Assembly (NCBI GenBank): GCA_039621445.1
Contig: CP154955.1
Coordinates: forward strand, 40,494,426 to 40,558,425
Direction: 5' to 3'
Length of the DNA: 64,000 bases
Source: Euglena gracilis
Taxonomy: Eukaryota; Euglenida; Euglenophyceae; Euglenales
Positions 44,501 to 55,665 of this stretch are shown here, piece after piece. Position 1 is the first letter of the stretch. Each line of letters opens with the position of its first letter. The translations under genes were made by a program, and so were the position numbers. The notes under the pieces are model-generated. The model saw only the letters and a program-made list of their open reading frames with translations. It did no database searches and was not told the DNA's origin.

Positions 44501-44714
44501 CTGGCCTGGTGAGGGTGGGGATTACAGCCTCGAAGAAGCATCAACCAAAACTCAGTACCCATTGACTGTGGAGTAAACACATTTGCAGGGCCCAATGTCT
44601 GTGGAGTAAACACATTTGCAGGGCCCAATGTGGGCCAGGCGAGGCTTGGTCGTCGTGCACCCGGAGGTCATTTCGAAACCACACGCATGCGAGGGGTTTG
44701 CTGGAGTCAGTCAT
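35532..44714 (-). CDS. CRY-DASH (photolyase/cryptochrome family), complete, 13 exons
   Basis: Exons: 44714-44645, 42499-42397, 41970-41908, 40611-40427, 39741-39613, 38979-38845, 38485-38373, 38057-37978, 37777-37677, 37515-37381, 36897-36811, 36284-36200, 35764-35532 (TAA). The sum is 505 codons plus stop plus one extra base. Landmarks in order: [243 protein letters not shown]. The DASH-type EVTSEE and DDLPF motifs separate it from other cryptochromes. It binds FAD and would repair CPDs in single-stranded DNA or act as a blue-light sensor. Exon 2 needs a -1 correction in a GGGG run (42463-42466). Confidence 0.93.
36340..36640. repeat. Dispersed repeat F, copy 1 (in a CRY-DASH intron)
   Basis: CCCTCCCGTTTAAGAGCACGGGGTGTG, GTGTGTAC.TATTCAGGCA.TGCCTG..AGTGGTTCAGTG, G-run, CACTTTTTTGGACTTCACTTT. 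The same order is found at 40148-40350, in another intron of this gene. A GAGTCTCATGAGTCTTGT-type tandem repeat (36395-36465) is inserted. Confidence 0.75.
40091..40135. mobile_element. Tiny TTCACTTA-ended element
   Basis: CACTTAGTGACCCC, a G run, then GTGTTAAGTGAA. The ends match those of the intron-forming MITE at 14546-14864. Only about 45 bp, so it may be a deletion derivative. Confidence 0.5.
40148..40350. repeat. Dispersed repeat F, copy 2 (in a CRY-DASH intron)
   Basis: Aligned blocks with 36340-36640; lies in the intron between exons 40611-40427 and 39741-39613. Confidence 0.75.
40697..41000. mobile_element. Diverged relative of the TATTCCGG TIR element
   Basis: AGAGATATTCTGG at the left and CCGGAATATCTCCCGCC at the right, with TTTATTCCGGG subrepeats inside, as in 20767-21470. 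In the CRY-DASH intron 41907-40612. Confidence 0.6.
41350..41640. repeat. Dispersed repeat G, copy 2
   Basis: Block-by-block relative of 4860-5240, including the perfect CCCGGCGCCTTCGGCGCCGGG hairpin region at 41490-41512. In the CRY-DASH intron 41907-40612. Confidence 0.7.
42160..42310 (+). repeat. Dispersed repeat J, copy 1
   Basis: TTTCTGGCATCTTTGGACCATCC..AAAATGCGTCTTTTGAC and CCTAAGGACGGTCCTAAGGGCGGTCC. Relatives at 55490-55665 (inverted) and 61320-61465. It borders exon 42499-42397 on the 3' side. Confidence 0.7.
43650..44510. repeat. Dispersed repeat I, copy 1, plus repeat H copy 3 inside
   Basis: Contains CCGATACACA units (43705-43755), then repeat H (43805-44060), then GGCACCATTGCCACA..GGCCCTGGCTCAACCC..GGGAATCTCACCCTGCTG, and GGATTCCCATGCGAGCCATATC. 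All but the H insert is matched at 50085-50790. In the first CRY-DASH intron. Confidence 0.7.
44569..44632 (+). repeat. 33-bp tandem duplication
   Basis: ACACATTTGCAGGGCCCAATG occurs twice, 33 bp apart (centred about 44590 and 44623), directly against the end of CRY-DASH exon 1. Confidence 0.85.
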
Positions 44715-44723
44715 ATGAAGCAC

Positions 44724-44726
44724 CCT
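44724..44726 (-). promoter_or_regulatory. Possible spliced-leader acceptor upstream of the CRY-DASH ATG
   Basis: CACACGCAG ends 10 nt upstream of the ATG (44714). A close upstream AG after a C-rich stretch is where euglenid mRNAs usually accept the spliced leader. It is position-based inference only. Confidence 0.3.
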
Positions 44727-45342
44727 GCGTGTGGAGGTGGATGGATCAGTCACCCTCACTTTCCTGGTGTGGTGGTCATGACTTTGGCCGGCGGTCTGAC
44801 AATCCAGTCCCAAAGGGGGCATGGAAGCAATTTGGGAATCGGCATCTGAAAACACCACAGAGGATCGCCACAACAGAGGATCCCCGTGAGAACTGTGTTT
44901 TTAGGATCCGACCCCACCCACCCACCCTAGAGGGTGGGGGGGGGGCTCGAGGGGACCCAATTTTGGGGTAAATTTTGGGTCCAAAAATTTTTTCGGCATT
45001 TCGCACCAAAAACAGTGGAAAACCCACCCGGAGGGGTACACCCCCCCCCGGGGGAGCTCGGCCTGGACCCCCCCCCCACGGGTCACGAAATTTTAAAAAA
45101 AATCAGGTGGGACAACCTGTTGGTCAAAACTCTGCGATACTCTGTCAGCTGTTTTCAGCACAACTTTGAGGTGGATACCTCCCCCCCCCCAAGCGCAACA
45201 CACAGACCGACAGAAACGGAGAGGGGAAAAGTCAAATTGGATTAAACACCGGGGAAATCTGCGACTTTCTCAGCCGGAGTGCCTGTTGGTACACTGCATA
45301 ACCAATGGGCGAATCGTCGGTTATTGCAAAACGGGACCAAAC

Positions 45343-46920
45343 TCAGGGTAACTGGCTGCACTCGAAATCGTTGGGGAGGAAGGGTGGACCGGCGAGGGAG
45401 GCACAAATGTCGTCGATCGCCCCATGTGCCTGCGGTAGCAGCGGTGGAACGTTCTCCTTCAGGGTCCGGACGAAGTTCCCTGGCGGCGAGTAATGGCACG
45501 CCGCCAGACCCCTGTGTCATCGACCGGAGGGCAGGATAGAACAGTGCACCTCTCACCATGGACGACAGGGAAGAGTGAGGCTGAAATGGACCATTGACTT
45601 CGGACTCGGCATCAAACCGACGCAAAATCCAGAACTAATGCCCAAAGAGCACGGCAAGGAACCATGGTTTCTGATCTCCATGTCTCTGTGTTTGAGCACC
45701 GACTTGGCCGGGTATGCCTGCATCTGCCCCGGCAGCCCACCTTTTCATACCCAAACCCCACCCACTGCGGCAAGGAGGGGGACACAGGGGCATGCCCACC
45801 ACCATGCACCGCCCGCTGCAGAGGCGGACCACCGCGCAGCCCACCTGCGTGGCGGCCCGCCACACCACCTGCGTGAAGTGGCCCGTCCGATCGTCGGGGA
45901 CCGGGTCAGCAAAGTCTCCTGCACGGCCTCTCGCCGTCCCTAACCAGGCCCCCTTCAAGTGAGAACCGACTGCAGAACCAAAAAGGTGAGCGAGCCCGGT
46001 GTGCTAGGGAGGAAAGCCGCAACTCTTTGGAAACTGCCGGTGGACGTTGCACGTCAACACCAAATTGCCTGGAAGGCACTGCCATCATCGGCAGCATTGT
46101 GGACAAGCCATGGACGTACAGCTCGATCTCGCTGTACCACGAGTTCACAACGTCTTCGATGAATGCCTTTTTCGTTATTTGCAATGTTATTATTTTCATG
46201 AATATGTTTAGATCAAGCGTAAAAATGCAGAATACAAATATCGAGCCTTGGGATGTTCCGAATTCCCAAATTTGAAAATCAAATTACTCGCAATTACAAA
46301 CAATTAAAAAGGGAGAGAGCACAGAAAGGGATTGGCAGAATGCCCCATCTTTCAATTGCTTTCCCAGACATGGACGAGGAAACACAAAAATAATGGAACG
46401 TTTAGGAAATGTATTGATTTGAAGCATACTACAAAATCAAACAACGTTCGAATTTCCCAGTTTTTTTGCAGAGGATAAACCAAAGAAATAAAATATATGA
46501 ATTCAAATTCTTTTGAAAAAATAATATAACAACCAAAGTCAGATGCAAAGAAGGGGAAAGGTAATTTTTTTATATAAAATGAACAGGTTAAAATAACAAA
46601 TTATCGCATCTCCTTGCGTTGATTATTTTCCTACAATCCCCAAGTGCCCTTCGACGCACGATCCACCAACCTTCAACTCCCGCGGAGATACTGATGAGCA
46701 GCACACTTGCAATTCTGGAGAAGGCATTCCGGGCAGCGGCGGGGAATCCGACCGGTACAGATTCTCCCCGTACTCCGTCACATCCGAGTGCTGGAATCGG
46801 CCCTGCCGCGCCCACGCCGCCGCGGACTCGGCAGCCGCGGCCGACCAGCGCACGTCTGGCACGCCGTGCAGCCGCCGCTTCGCAGTGTGACACCGCACGT
46901 ACGCCTCCGGGTCTGTGGGG
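45343..46920 (-). CDS. CAP superfamily (SCP/PR-1-like) protein, 5' end unresolved
   Basis: Exons: about 46920-46758, about 46165-46116, 45901-45822, 45499-45343 (TGA). Landmarks: PEAYVRCHTAKRRLHGVPDV with the first cavity His; WARQGRFQHSDVTEYGENLY (GEN Glu); EDVVNSWYSEIELY (second Glu); DDRTGHFTQVVWRAATQVGC (second His); CAVVRLCHYSPPGNFV at the 45822/45499 junction; and a cysteine-bearing C-tail ending SQLP. All four CAP cavity residues are present. CAP proteins are usually secreted, sterol- or lipid-binding; a signal peptide should be in the missing first exon. The last intron obeys CAG/CTG at exact positions and restores the family motif. Splice points of the first intron were not resolved. 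Confidence 0.85.
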
Positions 46921-47149
46921 CACAGCGAGGGCTGTACGTGGAGGCCTAGCGTGGGGCTGGACTCACCCCGCCCCACCACAGCACCGCACAAGGAAAACTC
47001 CTTCCGCGCCAAAGGCACCAAAGGCAAACTTCGACCTAAAATTTTGGAAATGCAGGAAGCAAATGATCAACCTCCCTCACCACCAGGATTGGGGTTGGGG
47101 TTATTCGACAAAACCCACCCACCACCCACACGTTTCCAGGATTCTCGTT

Positions 47150-47480
47150 CAGCCTCGGGCACAACGGGGCCTCGTACAGCGCCTCCGAGGCATGGGCGGG
47201 TGTGGGGGGACGGCAGGCTGCACGGATGGAGAGAACTCCGCCTGCTTCAACACAGGAATTCAATTTTTCGAAATTTTGCAAGTGTCACAGTTGCAAAACA
47301 GTTGGTATGCTGCATGCGACAACACCAAATTTCTTGGCGAGGATGGGGTTGCCTTGTGATGGCCCCAGGGAGCCCCTCTCGCACACCTCAAATGAGCGAC
47401 GCTCAGAAGGGAGCTGGAATGGCTCAGGAACGGCCTGTGCAGGAGGTCGAATCCACCACTGCAGCCTCCTGAAATGGCAG
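47150..47480 (-). CDS. Candidate exons, possibly 5' part of the CAP gene
   Basis: Two protein-like minus stretches: 47475-47390 (AQAVPEPFQLPSERRSFEVC) and about 47240-47150 (PAHASEALYEAPLCPRLNEN). Neither shows a signal peptide or a family motif. Position just 5' of the CAP exons is the only link. Confidence 0.3.
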
Positions 47481-48084
47481 GGGCTCCGAGGGCTCAGGAG
47501 CACCCTTCCGCTGTCCCCACCCCATCCATTTACAATCCCCCTAAGCTCTCCCAGCGAGACTAAGCAAGAAGAATGGCAGCAAAGAAGGCATCCGGATGAA
47601 GCATATTCCGATGGAGAACTCACAACTTGCTTTCGGATCGTGAGCAGGGCTGCACAGGCCGGGGGGGGGGGGGAGTGGGTCGACCACCCCCAACCCACAA
47701 CAGCATCGCACAAAGCAAAATTCCTTCAGCACCAAAGGCACCAAAGGAAAATTTTGACCTAGAAATCAGCACCCGAGAAGACCAGGTGGGGAGGGGGGTT
47801 GGACCCCGCCCATCCACCGCCCATAGAAATTTGGGGATTCCCTGTACAGAAATGATCATGCAGTTCACGCAGTTCACAAAAGACAAAAAAAGGGGGGGAA
47901 ATGGCAAATCCCCAGCTCATTGGCCTCCACCTCCCATGTTGGCCCAATGGATTGGGGGGGGGGGACGAGGTGGCTCCAAGGGGGTCTGCACAGGCAAACT
48001 GCATCGATAATGCACCTTGCCTGTACCTGAACCTCTCCCCACCCCTGAGGCAACCCGACCAGCAATCCGACCCCCGCTTTGGCT

Positions 48085-48265
48085 CTCACCAATCCCCAAC
48101 TGGTGGGGGGGGGCAAAGGGCGCTGCGGAGGCGTGGGTGTCGCTGGGCACGTGCTCTGCGACCGCCGGCGGCCGCACAGCAATTGCGATCGAGGGGCCGG
48201 GCGGGCTGGGAGGCCTTCGTGCTTCTGTGGAGGCCTGACCGCCCGTCTCACCGCCGGGACAGCGG
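48085..48265 (-). CDS. Candidate Pro-rich exon, unknown
   Basis: Minus frame: STEARRPPSPPGPSIAIAVR, then PPAVAEHVPSDTHASAAPFA, followed by GGATTG|GTGAGAG as possible donor. Other frames are also open. Confidence 0.25.
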
Positions 48266-48419
48266 GTTGTGGGGAGAGGGGCCACTGGGGTTGGGGGAGG
48301 GGGCAGGATTCTTCTTGAAGACCCCGGGGGCCAGCCCCCCCTTGGGGTGCACCCCCTTGGGGGGGTCCGTCTTGGGAGACCCTCCGATCTGAATCAGCCG
48401 TCTGGAGTCATTGCTGAGA

Positions 48420-51240
48420 AAAATTCCGACACTTTGCACCAGATCCCATACTCAGGCGAGGGGGTTCGGCCGCAGACCCACCCACCACCCACCCGGGGGG
48501 GGGGGGTCCTCCAAGTTGAAAAGAAGGCGGATGGGGGGGATGGGGGGGGCGGGGGCAGTAAAAGGGGGGAGGCAGACAGATGGCCATGCGCGCACAATGC
48601 AGCAATTGCAGTGCGATTCGATGATTCCGTTTGGGGAAAGAAATCCTTATCGATGGGGATCCTGAAATTTCTGAATGGGGCGGGTTTCCTTTCCACCTGC
48701 CTCGGGGGTCTGTCCAATGACAGTGCATGTATATGCATATCAAAAGCTGTGAAAACCTTGCCCATGGCGTCCATGTGTACTGTAATGGGCGTTGCACCCA
48801 CAACCCCATGCTCAGCATCATCCACCTGCACAACTGCTGTGATTGGCTTTCATTTCCAAGTCAAATTCTTTGCAGCCTTCCAAACACTTTAGATGGAAAA
48901 GGAGCGTCCAGCATGCTGCTCAATGTCACAATCAGCCTGCACAGGCAGTAAACCATTGGCACCTATTGAATTGCCTGGCAATCATTTGATTAGATTCATT
49001 GCATTCATTGCTCAGGAGAAATGAAAGCCATCCCGGGGCTGCTGTAACGCTGGCGCTGCAAGGTGTGACGCTGCAGGTACCTTTGAGGAACGTTTCTTGT
49101 GGCAACGTCATATTTCTGTGATGTGTATAGAGATATATGCAGCTCACGCGCACAAACACGCAAATGCACCTACACTTTGTTCACAAAATAATGGGCACCT
49201 CACCCCCTCTATGCAAAGATCACAGAGGGCACAGCGAAATGCACCATCCATTTCACTTCTGCACTGCTGACGTGAACAAAATGAGATTGGCACAGAGATT
49301 GAGATCGACGTGCTGGTCCCAACAAGTGACCTTGCATGCTGTGGTGTATGGTATGAATTTACTCTGAAAAGGCTTTGCATACCTGGCCACAATTGGACAA
49401 AATTGTTGGGGTCAATGGGTGATGACCCACCCTACAAAAACCTGCACTATGTGATGTTTGCAAAAGTATTCAGTAATAGACTATAAACTCCCCCAAATAA
49501 TATCCCCCCCCAAATAATATTCCCCCCCCCCTGGGACCCGACGTCGCCCGCCCAAATAATATCCCCCCATTTTTCACATATTTTTGTACAAATTTTACAT
49601 GAATTCTTCCATGTTCGGATTGTAAACAGAAGGGAAAATACCAAATTGCAACTTTTTAGGACAAAAATTCCACCAACCATGGGTTTTGATGACGTTCAAC
49701 ATGGATACATTTCGAAGTCAAAATTCTACGCCCAAAAAATACGTGAAAAATTTGTCAACTGCCAACACATAAATTGAAGCCTATAAGAATAAGAAGCAAA
49801 CTGGTACATGGAATTTGATGGTTCGTAAAAACTCATTCGTTTCAAGGTCCCTGCAAAGCGGAGGCACTCGGTGAACCACCGAAGTGCCCACAGGGTCAGG
49901 ATGCAACTCCCCCATCCACTGCATCACCGCCGCAAAACCACCAGCATCAAAAGCTCTCAGCCAGCTGATGAGGAAATGGTTACGTCCCTCCGCTCCCAGT
50001 GACTGCGGACAGGACAGTTGCCCCGGAGCAGCAACGTGTGGCAGCTTCGCGCAGAATCCTGCGAAGACCCTCCGGACCAGTTTAGTGTGTATCAACGATA
50101 CACACCCATGCACAAATTTTTATTTGCCGATACACACCGATATACAAAAAATTTTTGCCGGTGCACACCCATACACAAAAAAATTTTGCCGATGCACACC
50201 GATACACAATTTTTTTTGCCGATACACACCGACACACAAATTTTTTACAAAAATGGGGGAAAAACACAGGTTAATCTTTTGACACCATTGCCACAGAGCT
50301 ATGTAGACATTGGCCCCAGCTCAACCCATAAAGCGTGGTTGGGAATCTCACCCTACTGTTGTGGTTGGGGGAGGAGCGCTACTCCCTCAATGGCAAATGC
50401 AGAGGCCCGGATACATCCGCGCATGTCCATACCCTGGCTCTCCTTTTTTGAATTTTTGTTTTTTGTTTTTCTTCTTTTTTTTGAGACGTTCAACACATGA
50501 CAGACAGAATCTGTCAAGGTGTGCTGCTTGTAGCTGCACTGATTTGCTTCTTGACGTCTTCCACTAACTGCCTCACGCCAGGGGATTCCCACCCGAGCCA
50601 TATCGTCAATGCTGAGAAATGGGAAAGTCTCTTTGGAGCAATTTTTTCATTTCGAAAAGTCGATTGCAAATTCAAAAAAAAACCGATGCATATTTTTTTT
50701 TGGCCGATACACACCGATACACAAATTATTTTTTGCCGATACACACCGATACACAAAAACTTTTTTTGCCGATACACACTAAACAGAGGTCTGCTCCGGA
50801 CTGCTGGTGCTTTCTCTGTTGTCCCAAACCTCCCAAACCCCACTTCCTGCACCCAGCCCGCAGCATCACACTTCTTCAAAGGTGCATGCATTTGATGGCC
50901 TTTGCATATGATGATACATAACCCCATGAATCCCAATGCAACGGCTTCAACCAGTGGCCCCTGCACGCGCTCAGCACATATATCCTCATTTCCTCCTGAC
51001 CTCACCAACTGTCCAACCCCACCACCCCCTCCAACCCCACCCACCCTGGGCATCAGAACAACTGTGCACAAGCCTATACAGTCCATGTGCAACAACTGTG
51101 CACAAACAAAAATAACGGCAGCACAACCTGTTGTGACAATAAAATGTTGGATGTCAGATCTACAACATCTTTCAATATTTGCGGAACCGTCAAATTACCA
51201 CCGTGTGATGGCACAGATGACTAGAGAAGACCGGACAATC
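48420..51240. other. No supported gene; repeats only
   Basis: Contains CCCCAAATAATAT tandem copies (49488-49567) and repeat I copy 2 (from 50085). Several open frames lack splice signals and family motifs. Confidence 0.5.
50085..50790. repeat. Dispersed repeat I, copy 2, with CCGATACACACCGATACACAA units
   Basis: Two clusters of a roughly 28-32 bp unit (50090-50250 and 50690-50785) flank the unique middle that matches 44070-44450. Confidence 0.8.
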
Positions 51241-51334
51241 CTTCAACCCGCCCATCCATTGCAGCCTGGCATCGCAACCCCGTGACGAGAGCACCAATGC
51301 TCGGGTCCGCAGCACACTGGAGGGGACCGCCCAG

Positions 51335-51468
51335 AGGGGAGGGGCGAGGGGAGAGGGTCCGTCGGCCTCACGGCAACGAGGTGGACAATGAAGGCGTCCA
51401 CCACCTCCAGCAACGCATGCTGCTGGACGTATCGCTTGAGGGACACGGCGTCCGGCAGCGCCTTACCT
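51335..51468 (-). CDS. DPY-30/RIIa-like docking exon
   Basis: Minus strand after GGTAAG: ALPDAVSLKRYVQQHALLEV, then VDAFIVHLVAVRPTDPL. The LKRYVQQH..LLE..D..I.HLV..RPTDP pattern is the two-helix dimerisation/docking fold shared by PKA RII, DPY-30 and many flagellar proteins. The rest of the protein is not resolved, so no specific gene can be named. Confidence 0.5.
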
Positions 51469-51784
51469 TTCGGGGAGGGGAGAGGCAACACCACCCACTC
51501 CACCAGTACCCCCTCCTGGGGTCGTTCCGGACCCCCTCCCCTGGCAGGTGGGGGGGTCCAGACAGACCAGAGGGAGAAATACCCTCCCACCTAAACCCCG
51601 TACACCCTGCTTATATGGAACCCTGCCTCCTACATGAACCCACACAAAACGCTGGTTGAAACCTCCTTTTCGCATCCCATCCTGTGAGTGAATACATATA
51701 CATGCACATGCACATATAATATATGAATACTTTTCTCCATTTTTTGTCAAGACAAACATCAGGAAATACCGGTGCTGCTTTGCA

Positions 51785-52030
51785 TTGTTAATCAAGTCGT
51801 CACATTTTATTACATCTTTCATCGAACGGAAAGACAACCCTTTCTATGGAGTCAGTCCAGCGACAAAAGCGCTCAGTTCATATTCCTCTGCGGAAAACAT
51901 CAAGAAATTTTTGGTGCAGCTGGCGAGTGGCAAACCCTTCCAGAGGGTGATTGTGCAAAAGGCTTTCCGAGTGACTGTTATGCTGTTCACAAAATGAAAA
52001 TGTGAACGAATGCCGCCTTGGACCTTGGCT
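51785..52030. CDS. Candidate exon, strand undecided
   Basis: Plus frame ends in FLVQLASGKPFQRVIVQKAF..MLFTK-stop; the minus frame over the same bases also reads cleanly (FVNSITVTRKAFCTITLWKG) to a TAG. Low GC compared with the resolved exons. I cannot choose. Confidence 0.25.
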
Positions 52031-52933
52031 CTCCATCTTTGAATGCCACAGACGAAAAAGAGCTGGCGGCCACATTTGGCTTTTTGGTGGCCAGTGCTGA
52101 CACAGGCCTTCCATCCACCCAGCGCCAGGGCACCCCCCCCCCATTGCAGACTTGCCTGTCTGCCTTGGGGCAATGAGAGCAAACGTGTGGGGAATCTGTC
52201 GAGCACCCGAGAACGCGAGGCAAAACCCAACAAATGCGGGACACTTGAGTGAGAAAACGGAAGCGGTCAGGGAGGCAATTCCCCCATGGTCCATTACTTT
52301 TCTGGAAGCTGTGCATTTAATTGTCCAATTTGCGAACAAATAATCAGGATTCTGAACCTATAACTCAACTTGGGTCTGACTTCAGTGGCAGGGAAAATTT
52401 GGTGCTTCTCAACAAAACAGCTTCAGACGGACCTCCCCCACCAGTCTCCCCCCCCCAACACATAGGGGAACTCTGGGCATGTTGCATTGGGTTGGTGGGC
52501 AGAGCACGCACCTCAAGCGGGCCACTGCTCGCTGATCCGCTATCTTCCAATAAAACCTGCCAGGTGTTTGTCGTCCTTTTATAACGTGACACTGACACAG
52601 ATTTTGACGGTCGCTACTTAGAACGTAATGCAGAACAAAGTAACACATTGTATCAATATCAATATTAACATTCACATGCAGAGTCACCACCAATACCAAT
52701 GCCAAGTATCAAGAGGACCACTTGCAAGATCAATATCATGATGAATATCAATATCAAGGTTATGTTATGTTTTAACAAAGGCAATGAAAAATCAGTACTA
52801 GTGTTTTGATCACAACATCAATTATGAAATTGACTTGAACATGCAGAGGTGAATGACCACCAGTGCCGCGTTGGCCCAAGCAGATTCCAGCGCAGGCCGG
52901 AGCCCAGTCGGAACCCATCAGGATCAGGGGGAC

Positions 52934-53025
52934 CTGCACTGTGGTGCACTGCATGCAGCAAAAGGCTGGTGCTCCACACAGCAGGACGCTGGTACACCAG
53001 CCATGGAGACCAAGGAATCCATGCT
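52934..53025 (-). CDS. Candidate Cys-rich exon with GT..AG borders
   Basis: CCCGCAG precedes and GTCCCC follows. One frame reads SMDSLVSMAGVPASCCVEHQ, then PFAACSAPQC; another frame is also open. Family unknown. Confidence 0.3.
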
Positions 53026-53242
53026 CTGCGGGAAACAGGCTGTGGTCAGTAGGCATTTTCAAAAGTCATTTTTGCATCTGTTGTGTGGCTTCCGCTCTGC
53101 TTCCGTGAATCAGTTCGAGCCAGAGGTGTAAGCTGTCTGGAAATGTCTGGAAAAGGTCTTCGGAATGATTCACCTTCTCTTTAAACGAAGGCGATGTAAA
53201 AAAAAAAGGCGTGCCCATTTTCCAGACCAAAACGAGAGGATC

Positions 53243-53259
53243 AAAAAAAAAAAAAAAAG

Positions 53260-53320
<61 letters not shown>
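53243..53320. repeat. Poly(A) tract, about 75 bp
   Basis: Nearly pure A with three G interruptions. Could be a relic of retroposition or simple slippage. The poly-Lys and poly-Phe frames through it are artefacts. Confidence 0.95.
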
Positions 53321-53326
<6 letters not shown>

Positions 53327-54105
53327 CAGAAAGATGGCTGCAAAATGTTCGAGGCTTTTTCTCAAAGACAAATTGCATAAGAAATGGAGGTAAAATTTCG
53401 CAATTGAAACGCCATTTGACACTTCTTTTTGCCATGTGTCGAGCAGTTTTGTCCTGTTTTCCATTGAAGAAACTGAACAAATTCAGGCTATTTTCAAAAT
53501 TTCAGGCTATTTTGCCTCAAAAAATGCTATCAAGGGGGAATATCTGCCAATATTTATGCACCTTGTTTAGCATCATCCCAACAGTGGTGGGTGAATTTGA
53601 CAGCCAGAGGCCGCTCTGAACGCTTCACGACGAGTGGTCCAGCTCAGAGACTCAAAAATTTTTGCTGCCTGGAAAAAAAAGCTTCGTGGGAACTGGATCT
53701 CGGCTGGATCTGGTGTCCAATCACAGAAAAGAAATTGAACAAGGTCCAAAAAGCCGAAAAGAAATTTTGATCTTGAGCTAAGCAGGGGATTTTCGACTCA
53801 ATTTCGCCAACGTTTTTGGTCATTTTGGCACCTTCAATTACCAAAAAATCCGTCGCGGCCCAGAACGACATTCTGTTTCCTTCGCGGTCCAGAACGACCT
53901 TTGGTTTGCAGCTAAGGTTTGTCGATGGGGGAGGTGGGTGCAGGGCTGGAAAAAGGCTCCTAGCGGCATGGTCCGACCGTGTACTGCTTTGAGTTGCACC
54001 GGTAAGCAGGTTAGACCTCGACATTCAAAATAATTTGTACATTGCGCAATGATAAGGAGGCGTGCGATAGATAGTTCCCCCAAAGGGTCGCCGTGATCTA
54101 CTCAC

Positions 54106-54185
54106 ACGTCGCAGGGAACAAGTCCAGCATGTACTTCTGCCGCAACAGCTGGAGTAGCTCAGGTATCTCCTTGCCCACGACCTTC
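54106..54185 (-). CDS. Exon with consensus GT..AG borders, unknown
   Basis: CACCACAG precedes and GTGAGT follows. It reads KVVGKEIPELLQLLRQKYML, then DLFPA, an amphipathic helix. No family is assigned; neighbouring exons were not linked. Confidence 0.5.
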
Positions 54186-54624
54186 CTGTGGTGTGTAGCA
54201 TTACAGGGATGGAGGGGGAGTTACGGGGGAGGCAACTTGGGTTTTTGAGGCCCAGAATGATGCACAAAACCACAGAGGAAAGAGGTCCTCCTGTGGGTTT
54301 CCCAGAAAAGACGATAAAAAAAAGTGGCACTGGTGCCACTGCGGTGGTGGTGGAGGTGGGGTTGACCAACATTGCCAAAATTAAACGATCATTTAGGTTG
54401 CATGTGCATTGTTTTGCTTGTCCGGTCGCAAAGCTTCTGGAGGTGGATCGGTTCTTAGCTCACAAAGGAAATGCTCTTTTGTGAAAAAACCGAAATCGGG
54501 GACTGGGCAATTCTCAGTGCAAGGGGAGGAGGGATAAGCGCAACATATATCTTCAAAGTTGTTTGAGTGCCATCGTATGCCAGTTTGATTAATTAGTCCC
54601 CCCCTGCCTAGTGTAAAGGAATCC

Positions 54625-54700
54625 CAATAATATATATTATTATGCATTATTATTTATTATATAATTATAAAATTGCATATATTGATTATTTTATTCTATT
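54625..54700. repeat. AT-rich patch
   Basis: TATATTATTATGCATTATT-type sequence, far below the local GC level. No gene is seen from 54.7 to 56.28 kb besides repeat J copy 2. Confidence 0.7.
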
Positions 54701-55489
54701 GTCTATGATGCCTTTTTTTTGCATTCCCCCCAAACTCTCCTCTCTCCTGCTTATCAAAAGAGAGGAAAACAAACCTGTGTCCTTTTTTTTGTCATCTGCA
54801 TTATCAAAAAGGGTCAAAATTTCTGATCATTTCTCCTGCAAGTTTTCATAATCTGTTGTGAACTGGAAACTGTAAAACTGGAATCTGCATTTTCAATTTT
54901 TCATTTAATCAGGTTGTTTCCTTATTCGGTAGCCTTTAACTACTGCCCCCCCCCCCAGATGGCCCAGTGGTTAAACGAGGGATGGGGGGGAGGTCCACTT
55001 TCTTAAACGCAAGCTCGACTGCATTTTTCGAAGTATCCATTTATTATTTTAGGAGTTGGGTCAGGGTTACAACTATCGTCAAGAAGGGATTACGGTTCAG
55101 GTTAAGCCAAAGTTAGGAGGTTAGGCCGAATTCGGGCTTAAAATCAGGCGTAAAGTTTTCCTAATTTTAGCTAAAGGGCCCAAATCTGAGCCCTAACCCT
55201 ATTCCGAACTCCTAACCCTCACCCTATCCCTTTCAAATACCCAAAAACCAACCCTATTCCTCGAGTAGGCACTGGGCACACTATACTCCACTTTTGACCA
55301 TCTGGGCCCGCTTCTTAAACACAGGGGGGTCCGAACCCCCCCGTTTAGCTTCTGGACCCTCACCCCCCACCCCCCAGGGGCCCAGTAATTAAAGGCGGCC
55401 CTTGATTCACAGTTCTCATTATTTTTTGCATTTTTTTTGCAGAAAACTTACAAATTGCATTTCCATTCATTTTGCTATATTTGGACCCA

Positions 55490-55665
55490 AAACAGGGCGG
55501 TCCATTCCGGAGGTGTTTTCCCCCTTAACGACTGCCCCTTGAGGACCGCCCTTGGGCCTTAGGGACGGCCAAGGGTCGAACTGGGGCGTGAAAGGGGTCA
55601 TATGTGAAACAGTCGAAAGGGGCATTTTTTGCCGTTTTGGGTGGATGGTCCAAAGATGCCAGAAA
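55490..55665 (-). repeat. Dispersed repeat J, copy 2 (inverted)
   Basis: Reverse complement of the 42160-42310 order, with TTAAGGACCGCCCTT boxes at both sides. Confidence 0.7.

Noticed and set aside
49488-50790. Regularly spaced repeats that could suggest a CRISPR array
   Set aside because: Units are adjacent or irregular, no unique spacers of constant size, and the window is clearly eukaryotic.
53165-53480. Poly-Lys / poly-Phe open frames
   Set aside because: Caused by the poly(A) tract.
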